Shown here: one piece after another, positions 8,612 to 13,979 of the stretch
Layout of the letters: the number at the start of each line of letters is the position of its first letter
Position numbering within the stretch: the first letter of the stretch is position 1
Source: CAYULW01 sp964445815
Lineage (GTDB): Bacteria; Bacteroidota; Bacteroidia; Flavobacteriales_E; Vicingaceae
Reading direction: 5' to 3'
DNA: 64,000 nucleotides
Assembly (NCBI GenBank): GCA_964445815.1
Contig: CAYULW010000010.1
Coordinates: forward strand, 32,896 to 96,895
Position numbers and translations under genes: made by a program
The notes under the pieces: model-generated
Databases searched by the model: none
What the model saw: only the letters and a program-made list of their open reading frames with translations
What the model was told of the DNA's origin: nothing

Positions 8612-9834
8612 TGAACTATAAGGAGACGTTGCATTTCCTTTATGAACAACTTCCCGCCTACCAAAACATTGGAAAGAGAGCTTTTAAGAAAGACCTCAAC
8701 AATATCCGTGCAATTTGTAAAATTTTGGATGAGCCTCATCTAAAATTCAAGTCTATTCATGTCGCCGGTACAAACGGAAAAGGTTCTACTTCTCACCTAT
8801 TAGCTTCTGTATTTCAAGAAGCAGGTTATAAAACCGGTCTGTATACTAGTCCCCACCTACTCGACTTTAGAGAACGCATCAGAATTAATGGAAAAATGAT
8901 TGCTGAATCTGAGGTAATTGCTTTTGTTAAGCAGCACCAATCAGATTTCAATTCCATCAGACCCTCATTTTTTGAATGGACCGTTGGCTTGGCTTTTTAT
9001 TATTTTGCAAAGTCAGAAGTAGACATTGCCATTATTGAAACCGGATTAGGCGGTCGACTGGACTCAACCAATATCTTAAAGCCAATATTATCTGTTATCA
9101 CAAACATTGGGTTCGACCACATGGATATGCTAGGAGATACATTAGATCAAATTGCTAGTGAAAAAGCAGGAATCATCAAACCCAATGTACCTATAGTTAT
9201 TGGCAATAGCTCTGGACAGAAGGCAATTTTTGAGCAAAAGGCAAAACTAGAAAATGCCGAGATCTTTTTTTCTGATGAAATCGCCTATCCCAAACTAGCT
9301 ACAGATTTAAAGGGCATTTATCAACGCGAAAATATCAGAACAGCTTATACTGCTCTTAGCCTCCTAAAAAACCAGTATTCACTCAGTGAAGAACATATAC
9401 TCAATGGCTTTGCGCATGTTGTATCAAATACTCACCTAAGAGGGCGTTGGGATCTTGTTAAAAAAGATCCAAAAGTGATATTAGAAACGGCACATAATTT
9501 TGACGGCATAAGAATGGTCGTTGAACAATTAAAACAGGAAAACTACAAACAACTATATATGATTCTTGCTTTTGTAAAAGGCAAAGATCTGAAAGTCATT
9601 CTTCAACTTTTACCTAAAGATGCCATTTACATTCTTACACAGGCTAATATTGATCGGCGATTAGATCTTGACACATTAGGTGCTTATTTCAAAAATCAAG
9701 ATTTAAACTACACCAAAAAAGATACAATTCCTGAAGCAATACAATGGTCTATAGATCAAGCTAGTAAAGAAGACTTAATTTACATTGGGGGCAGTAATTT
9801 CACCGTAGCTGAAGCACTTGATTTTTTTCAATAG
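8611..9834 (+). CDS. folC: Bifunctional folylpolyglutamate synthase/dihydrofolate synthase
   Basis: FolC adds glutamate to dihydropteroate and to folates in the cytoplasm. The 407-residue protein is a Mur-ligase relative with P-loop HVAGTNGKGSTSH (about 50-62), GLYTSPHLLDFRERI, IETGLGGRLDSTN, TNIGFDHMDMLG and the C-terminal ETAHNFDGI (the HN motif of the family). I chose ATG 8611, which overlaps the tonB stop (TGATG), over the in-frame TTG one codon earlier. It closes the nhaD-exbBD-tonB-folC block, an order that recurs in Flavobacteriales. Confidence 0.95.
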   Translation: MNYKETLHFLYEQLPAYQNIGKRAFKKDLNNIRAICKILDEPHLKFKSIHVAGTNGKGSTSHLLASVFQEAGYKTGLYTSPHLLDFRERIRINGKMIAESEVIAFVKQHQSDFNSIRPSFFEWTVGLAFYYFAKSEVDIAIIETGLGGRLDSTNILKPILSVITNIGFDHMDMLGDTLDQIASEKAGIIKPNVPIVIGNSSGQKAIFEQKAKLENAEIFFSDEIAYPKLATDLKGIYQRENIRTAYTALSLLKNQYSLSEEHILNGFAHVVSNTHLRGRWDLVKKDPKVILETAHNFDGIRMVVEQLKQENYKQLYMILAFVKGKDLKVILQLLPKDAIYILTQANIDRRLDLDTLGAYFKNQDLNYTKKDTIPEAIQWSIDQASKEDLIYIGGSNFTVAEALDFFQ

Positions 9835-9839
9835 AAGCC

Positions 9840-9869
9840 TTGCAAAATAAATCTATTCCTGTATATTTG
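9840..9869 (+). promoter_or_regulatory. Promoter of tRNA-Val(TAC)
   Basis: TTG (9840-9842), 19-nt spacer, TATATTTG (9862-9869): a full match to the Bacteroidota consensus, placed 17 nt before the tRNA. Confidence 0.8.
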
Positions 9870-9886
9870 CCGTCCTCAAATTAAGA

Positions 9887-9961
9887 GGGCGATTAGCTCA
9901 GTTGGTTCAGAGCACTTGGTTTACACCCAAGGGGTCGGGAGTTCGAATCTCTCATCGCCCA
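9887..9961 (+). tRNA. tRNA-Val (anticodon TAC)
   Basis: A 75-nt cloverleaf: acceptor GGGCGAT/ATCGCCC, D-arm GCTCAGTTGGTTCAGAGC, anticodon stem CTTGG/CCAAG with loop TTTACAC (anticodon TAC), and T-loop GTTCGAATC. The discriminator is A and CCA is not encoded. Its own promoter is upstream and a hairpin terminator follows 6 nt after the end. The last 15 nt of the gene region (TCTCATCGCCCACAA, 9950-9964) recur at 10114-10128. Confidence 0.97.
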
Positions 9962-10128
9962 CAAGACAAAAGCAACATTTAGTGTTGCTTTTTTAGTTTA
10001 GAGCAAGAGTGAAGCTTCGCTTCTTCAATTGTGAGAAACTAAAAAGAAAGTTTGCAAAGCAAAATACTTTTGGCTTAGGAACAAGGACACACATTTGAGA
10101 TCACCTAAGGTAATCTCATCGCCCACAA
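9962..10128 (+). repeat. tRNA-anchored structured unit after tRNA-Val(TAC)
   Basis: This stretch begins at the tRNA 3' end and closes with a second copy of that end (10114-10128), 164 nt later. In order it holds a terminator-like hairpin (9968-9992), a long stem TTTTAGTTT/AAACTAAAA (9991-9999 with 10036-10044) capped by GAAGC-ttc-GCTTC (10011-10023), a small TTTGC/GCAAA hairpin, and a hairpin 10097-10117 (GAGAT/ATCTC with inner ACC/GGT) whose 3' strand is tRNA-derived. The same plan, with different bases, follows tRNA-Val(GAC). No coding frame is credible here. Confidence 0.7.
9968..9994 (+). terminator. Hairpin terminator after tRNA-Val(TAC)
   Basis: AAAAGCAACA (9968-9977) pairs perfectly with TGTTGCTTTT (9983-9992) around a 5-nt loop, with Ts continuing. 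It forms the first hairpin of the tRNA-anchored unit. Confidence 0.85.
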
Positions 10129-10187
10129 AACAAAACCTAAATCGTATCTTCACTTCTCCTTATCAAAAAGGATATAAAAGTATATCA

Positions 10188-11018
10188 ATGAATGAACTGG
10201 TTTCTGTAAAATGGCTGAATGAACATTTAAATGATTCTGACCTGATCATTCTAGATGTCAGCCTTCAATCCACTGTAGACGGTTTACAATCAAAACATGA
10301 ACTATTGAGTATTCCAGGAGCAAGATATTTTGATCTTAAAGAAAAGTTCTCAGATAAATCTAATCCATTTCCAAATACACTACCTACAGAAACACAGTTT
10401 GAAATGGAGTGCAAAAATCTAGGCATCAATAGAGATTCAAAAATTGTGGTATTTGATAATAAAGGCATCTATTCAAGTCCCCGAGTCTGGTGGATGTTTA
10501 AAGTTATGGGACATGAGTCTGTTGCTGTTTTAGATGGCGGTCTTCCGGAATGGATAAATCATGATTTTGCAACTGAGTCAAAGAGGAAGAAACAATACGA
10601 TCAAGGTAATTTCAAAGCCCATTTTCAAGAAAAGTGGGTCAAGAGCTATCAAGATGTTCTAAACAATATAGAAGAAAATGAATTTTGCGTGGTAGACGCA
10701 AGGTCCGAAGGGCGCTTTAATGGAATTGACCCTGAGCCACGAAAACACTTGAAAAGTGGTCAGATACCGCGTTCTGTCAATTTACCTTATACCTCAGTTT
10801 TAAAAGACAACAAGTACAAACCCAAAGCAGAGCTACAAATAATTTTTGAAGCACTTTGTGATGAAGAAAAGGATTTGGTTTTCAGCTGCGGTTCAGGACT
10901 AACCGCTTGTATCATTCTCTTGGCTCGTGAATTGGTCTGCCCAAAAGGGCTTTACCTTTATGATGGTTCATGGACAGAATGGGCAGAACTGCAAAATTTA
11001 AAGCATGAAGGCACATAA
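10188..11018 (+). CDS. Thiosulfate/3-mercaptopyruvate sulfurtransferase (tandem rhodanese)
   Basis: Transfers sulfane sulfur to a thiophilic acceptor. The 276-residue protein has two rhodanese domains: an inactive N-terminal one (about 1-140, with VWWMFKVMGHESVAVLDGG) and a catalytic C-terminal one with the persulfide loop CGSGLTAC near residue 240. CGSGxTA is the 3-mercaptopyruvate sulfurtransferase type, whereas thiosulfate sulfurtransferases usually have CRxGxT/R. The frame is open back to a TTG at 10095, but that lies in the repeated tRNA 3'-end unit, so ATG 10188 is chosen. It sits alone between the two tRNA-Val genes. Confidence 0.88.
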   Translation: MNELVSVKWLNEHLNDSDLIILDVSLQSTVDGLQSKHELLSIPGARYFDLKEKFSDKSNPFPNTLPTETQFEMECKNLGINRDSKIVVFDNKGIYSSPRVWWMFKVMGHESVAVLDGGLPEWINHDFATESKRKKQYDQGNFKAHFQEKWVKSYQDVLNNIEENEFCVVDARSEGRFNGIDPEPRKHLKSGQIPRSVNLPYTSVLKDNKYKPKAELQIIFEALCDEEKDLVFSCGSGLTACIILLARELVCPKGLYLYDGSWTEWAELQNLKHEGT

Positions 11019-11084
11019 TTTCTTTAGTATAAAGACAAAGAAAGAAATCTTGAATGCATTACCACAACTAATCATACATTTCAC

Positions 11085-11092
11085 TACTTTTG
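11085..11092 (+). promoter_or_regulatory. -7 box upstream of tRNA-Val(GAC)
   Basis: TACTTTTG matches TAnnTTTG. It lies 12 nt before the truncated tRNA 5' copy (GAGGCAT at 11105), nearly the spacing seen at the other tRNA-Val gene, so it is probably the original tRNA promoter, now separated from the intact gene by an insert. No well-placed TTG is visible. Confidence 0.5.
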
Positions 11093-11102
11093 ACCTCCCA
11101 TA

Positions 11103-11185
11103 ATGAGGCATTAGCTTCCGCCTACACTTCGCTTCGTCGGACAGGCACTTCGCCAATGCCATACTAAGAATATGAGGCATTAGCT
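11103..11185 (+). repeat. Duplicated tRNA 5' end around a 55-nt palindromic insert
   Basis: ATGAGGCATTAGCT occurs at 11103-11116 and again at 11172-11185, where it begins the intact tRNA-Val(GAC). The 55 nt between (11117-11171) contain GCCT/AGGC and TCCG/CGGA pairings around TTCGCTTCG, and AATGCC complementary to the tRNA's GGCATT. The layout looks like a small insertion element with a 14-bp target duplication that restores a complete tRNA downstream. Confidence 0.6.
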
Positions 11186-11248
11186 CAGTTGGTTTAGAGC
11201 GCTACCTTGACAGGGTAGAGGTCACTGGTTCGAATCCAGTATGCCTCA
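11174..11248 (+). tRNA. tRNA-Val (anticodon GAC)
   Basis: A 75-nt cloverleaf: acceptor GAGGCAT/ATGCCTC, D-arm GCTCAGTTGGTTTAGAGC, anticodon stem CTACC/GGTAG with loop TTGACAG (anticodon GAC), T-arm ACTGG/CCAGT with loop TTCGAAT. Discriminator A, CCA not encoded. Its 5' first 12 nt are duplicated upstream, and its 3' last portion recurs at 11404-11423, 11574-11591 and 13719-13738. Confidence 0.96.
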
Positions 11249-11423
11249 CAAGAGAATGAAATCCCGTTGCTTAAAGCAACGGGATTTTTAGTTTGAGGAG
11301 CATTGAGCTTGCTCAAAAGTGAATTCAAACTAAAAAATCTGCTTCTGTGAAACAGAAGTAAGATTTCATTTTGACCTCGGTGGTAATCTGGATCACCGAA
11401 GGTAATCCAGTATGCCTCACAAG
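11246..11423 (+). repeat. tRNA-anchored unit A (178-bp direct repeat, first copy)
   Basis: This unit runs from the tRNA-Val(GAC) 3' end to a new copy of that end (AATCCAGTATGCCTCACAAG at 11233-11252 and again at 11404-11423). It contains hairpin 11259-11287, stem TAGTTTGA/TCAAACTA (11289-11296 with 11325-11332) capped by TTGAGC/GCTCAA, hairpin CTTCTG/CAGAAG (11342-11358), and hairpin CTGGAT/ATCCAG (11388-11410) with inner ACC/GGT. An outer pairing AATGAAATC (11255-11263) with GATTTCATT (11362-11370) is also possible. It recurs at 13560-13738 with one substitution and one inserted T. Antisense frames here are shadows. Confidence 0.85.
11259..11289 (+). terminator. Hairpin terminator after tRNA-Val(GAC)
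   Basis: AAATCCCGTTGC (11259-11270) pairs perfectly with GCAACGGGATTT (11276-11287) around a TTAAA loop, followed by Ts. It is the first hairpin of unit A. Confidence 0.85.
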
Positions 11424-11591
11424 GCAAAAGTTCAACATGAAATGTTGGACTTTTTTGTTTTACTAAACGGAGCTTGCTCTAGTGAAAGTAAAACAAAAAA
11501 GGACAAATTCGAGTAAAACGAGAATGAACTTTTGGTTTGGGTACGAGAGGTTCAATTTGGATGACTGCAAAGTAATCCAGTATGCCTCACA
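11424..11591 (+). repeat. tRNA-anchored unit C
   Basis: This is the next 168 nt, again ending in a tRNA-Val(GAC) 3' copy (11574-11591). The bases differ from unit A but the plan is the same: hairpin 11426-11454 (13 bp, one wobble), stem TTTTGTTTTACT/AGTAAAACAAAA (11453-11464 with 11487-11498) capped by GAGCttGCTC, a weak TCG/CGA hairpin, outer pairing CAAAAGTTCA/TGAACTTTTG (11425-11434 with 11525-11534), and hairpin 11558-11579 in which the inner pair is ACT/AGT rather than ACC/GGT. The tRNA 3' copies at 11241, 11412 and 11582 are spaced 171 and 170 nt. Confidence 0.75.
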
Positions 11592-11598
11592 GCCTCTT

Positions 11599-11628
11599 AA
11601 AAGCCCCGCCAATCGGGGCTTTTGTTTT
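11599..11628. terminator. Hairpin terminator after the third tRNA 3' copy
   Basis: AAAAGCCCCG (11599-11608) pairs with CGGGGCTTTT (11614-11623), then TTTTT after one G. It ends the tRNA-side transcript and could also act on the opposite strand downstream of the NACHT gene. Confidence 0.85.
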
Positions 11629-11633
11629 TAACC

Positions 11634-11666
11634 ATATTGGACGTTTAGAACCACTAAGTCCAATAT
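11634..11666. repeat. Inverted repeat beside the NACHT gene stop codon
   Basis: ATATTGGAC (11634-11642) and GTCCAATAT (11658-11666) form a perfect 9-bp inverted repeat around 15 nt, 12 nt beyond the NACHT stop. There is no T-run, so it could be a 3' stem of that mRNA or a boundary mark. Confidence 0.5.
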
Positions 11667-11678
11667 TATGTCTAATTA

Positions 11679-13418
11679 TCAATCAGTAATCAGATTATAA
11701 GAAATATCTTCTACAATAATATTCTTTGCATTAAAGTATTCATCATTTGTATTCCTCTTTGAGACAAACTTCAGCTCATAAGCCAAATTTCCCGACTCAT
11801 ACAATGCCATAGAAGGATAAAAATTGGGCGTCTTATTCACTGAAAAATCTTTATGATTGGAAATTATTTTTGAAGTCGATTTCTTAACAACATCTAAATC
11901 AATACGTATTGAATAAATCACTTTTAGATTTGAAAAAATTCTCAGCTTTCGCATCTCTAACTCTTTAAAATTAAATGCTATAACCTCCTCGATTTTGTTA
12001 ATGGCATTAAATTCTGAGGATGCAAGTGTATTGTAAACAGCGTTATTTCCGTCATTCTTGTAGAATGGAAAAACGAATTGATAATCTGAATCGATTATCT
12101 GGTTAAAAATTATTTGATTTCTAACTCTTTTTCCAAAGTCAAAATGCTTCAAATCAACAAGATTGCTAGTCGCAAACGACTTACTATCTATTCTTGCTAG
12201 TAAATACTCTAAAATTGACTTATGGGAAAACTTGACTCGTCCTTTTGTATTCCTATTTAAAAGAGATCTAGTAGTTAAGTCTACTAAATCTAAGTTGATA
12301 TTGTTATCATTAGCCACTTGCGTTAATACATCATACTCTACAAATAGCCCTTTTTGATTTAGGAAGTTTGAATACACATTCTTAGCAGCTTTATCTACAA
12401 ATTTTTGCATATCGGCAGTAAAAGTTTCAGAACGTCTTTGGGGTTGTTTTTTTGACTCTCTTTGAATCCAAGAGTTAATAAGTTCTTCATAAACCTCATG
12501 TTCGAAATTAAACCGCTTTTTGCTTTTAATTAACTCGTCAATATTATCCAATAACATGGGTCTCGCTATCAAGAAACTAGATTTTTCACATATTCCTTCT
12601 GCAATTTTTCGATCAGGGTTCTTATAATAACCTCCGATCTTTATTCCGTATTTATTTCTAAGAAACTTTTTGACTTCATTATCAGAAAACGGAGCAATAT
12701 ATTTATGTATTAAGTTTCTTTCTTTTAACGATTTGTCAATGTTTGGAAGAGCATAGCTATATTTTGCACTTTCTTCGTCAGGAAAAAATTGAGATCTTGA
12801 ACTAATAAGAACTTTATGAAAAGTACTTGTGAGCTTAACAAGTTCATTAATTCTTTCAACATGATTGTCAGCAGCTTTAGGGTCTTCGTCAAAAGCATCT
12901 AACAGCAAAATGGTATTACCCCCATCCTTATAAAAGCTACCATCATTTTTATATTTATTAATAAACTCATCTGCTCTGGGATCTCCTAAAGGTATATACC
13001 TAATTCTCTTTTTGTTTATTCCAACTTTATAATTGTACTTGTAAAATAAGTTTATCATAAATGTTGTCTTCCCCATTCCTGCACCGCCTAATATTAGAAA
13101 TTGATGTTTACTTCGTTCAGGGAATACCTCTTTGATAAAAAATTTAATCAATTGGAATCTATATGATTTTCCAATAGAATCAATAGGCTCGTCCTCATTT
13201 TCAGGAGGTCTATCTGTCCCCATCGTAGGTATATAATTTTTTCTATACTTTTTGGCATCGTCATAATTTTCGAAAAAATGAGATAAGTCTGTTTCAAACT
13301 TTATTCTTTGTTTTCTTCTTTGGAGATAAATTATAAGCCTTATAAATACACCAAAAATTGTAAGTACGGCTGTATATACTTTCACATATTCAGGCAAACT
13401 AAATAAGAAATCTTTCAT
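11679..13418 (-). CDS. Membrane-anchored NACHT-type NTPase (STAND ATPase)
   Basis: A 579-residue protein with one N-terminal membrane helix (about 12-31: VYTAVLTIFGVFIRLIIYL) followed by a basic stretch. Next comes a NACHT domain: Walker A LILGGAGMGKTTF (about 106-118), Walker B ILLLDAFDE with the NACHT-type D-A-x-D-E, and the ISSRSQF sensor. A helical middle region (LARPMLLDNIDELI, FSHKSILEYLLARI) and a C-terminal part of no recognised repeat type follow. Bacterial NACHT proteins are known anti-phage sensors; here the membrane helix would be the effector or anchor. It is strongly Asn/Lys/Ile-rich. It lies opposite to the tRNAs between two near-identical 178/179-bp repeats. The NACHT assignment is firm; the defence role is an inference. 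Confidence 0.8.
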   Translation of the reverse strand: MKDFLFSLPEYVKVYTAVLTIFGVFIRLIIYLQRRKQRIKFETDLSHFFENYDDAKKYRKNYIPTMGTDRPPENEDEPIDSIGKSYRFQLIKFFIKEVFPERSKHQFLILGGAGMGKTTFMINLFYKYNYKVGINKKRIRYIPLGDPRADEFINKYKNDGSFYKDGGNTILLLDAFDEDPKAADNHVERINELVKLTSTFHKVLISSRSQFFPDEESAKYSYALPNIDKSLKERNLIHKYIAPFSDNEVKKFLRNKYGIKIGGYYKNPDRKIAEGICEKSSFLIARPMLLDNIDELIKSKKRFNFEHEVYEELINSWIQRESKKQPQRRSETFTADMQKFVDKAAKNVYSNFLNQKGLFVEYDVLTQVANDNNINLDLVDLTTRSLLNRNTKGRVKFSHKSILEYLLARIDSKSFATSNLVDLKHFDFGKRVRNQIIFNQIIDSDYQFVFPFYKNDGNNAVYNTLASSEFNAINKIEEVIAFNFKELEMRKLRIFSNLKVIYSIRIDLDVVKKSTSKIISNHKDFSVNKTPNFYPSMALYESGNLAYELKFVSKRNTNDEYFNAKNIIVEDISYNLITD

Positions 13419-13559
13419 ATGTAAAAATTAGGAATCTTAAGTCTGAAAATCAAGTAGTTTAATCGTTTTAAAAGATTACGAATAATGAATTTCACCAAAA
13501 GTTAGTTACCTAAATTTTGACCAAATCCAAAAAACGGTTCCAACTCCGTCCCGTATGGT

Positions 13560-13738
13560 TCACAAGAGAATGAAATCTCGTTGCTTAAAGCAACGGGATT
13601 TTTTAGTTTGAGGAGCATTGAGCTTGCTCAAAAGTGAATTCAAACTAAAAAATCTGCTTCTGTGAAACAGAAGTAAGATTTCATTTTGACCTCGGTGGTA
13701 ATCTGGATCACCGAAGGTAATCCAGTATGCCTCACAAG
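13560..13738 (+). repeat. tRNA-anchored unit D (second copy of the 178-bp repeat)
   Basis: Near-identical to 11246-11423: the only differences I find are C to T inside the first hairpin's 5' arm and one extra T in the T-run. It ends with the same tRNA-Val(GAC) 3' copy (13719-13738), but the sequence just before it (CGTATGGTTCAC) is only a degenerate version of AGTATGCCTCAC and no tRNA gene precedes it. With unit A it brackets the NACHT gene. Confidence 0.85.
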
Positions 13739-13741
13739 ATG

Positions 13742-13770
13742 AAAGCTGCGACGATAGTTACGGCTTTTTT
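13742..13770 (+). terminator. Hairpin after the last tRNA 3' copy
   Basis: AAAGCTGCGAC pairs with GTTACGGCTTT around GATA with one mismatch and wobbles, followed by Ts. As at the other copies, a terminator-like hairpin follows the tRNA 3' sequence directly. Confidence 0.65.
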
Positions 13771-13979
13771 ATTGCTACTTTTTACTTATCCAATGGATAC
13801 TTTTGCTTTTACTCCAAAATAAGGAAAGAGAACAAAAGCCATGAATGGTTTAACTGATTTCATTTTTAGCATAGTTGTTTAAATAAATTAATTACAATTT
13901 GTGCATTAAAACAAATTCATACTGAACTGTCTAACTGACTCAGAGTGCAATTATTTTCTAAATCAAGGCATTAATCGTT
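13771..13979. other. AT-rich intergenic stretch
   Basis: No credible gene. TTG (13772-13774), 23 nt, TACTTTTG (13798-13805) resembles a plus-strand promoter, but only a 13-codon frame (ATG 13842) follows. Together with 13419-13559, which shows nothing recognisable, this is the non-coding DNA around unit D. Confidence 0.4.

Noticed and set aside
10095..10187. N-terminal extension of the sulfurtransferase from TTG 10095.
   Set aside because: It reads through the repeated tRNA-Val(TAC) 3' end and adds 31 residues without rhodanese character; ATG 10188 gives the normal length.
11194..11427. Minus-strand reading frame across tRNA-Val(GAC) and unit A.
   Set aside because: It is antisense to the tRNA and to the repeated tRNA 3' end; its repeated CEAYWI segments only reflect the tRNA copies.
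11246..13738. A CRISPR array, because of regular ~170-nt repeats near a defence-like gene.
   Set aside because: Repeats are far too long, only a few, lack unique spacers of constant size, and no cas gene is present.
9887..13738. A conventional integrative element with tRNA att sites.
   Set aside because: No integrase, excisionase or mobilisation gene lies between the tRNA 3' copies, and the copies recur every ~170 nt instead of once at each end.
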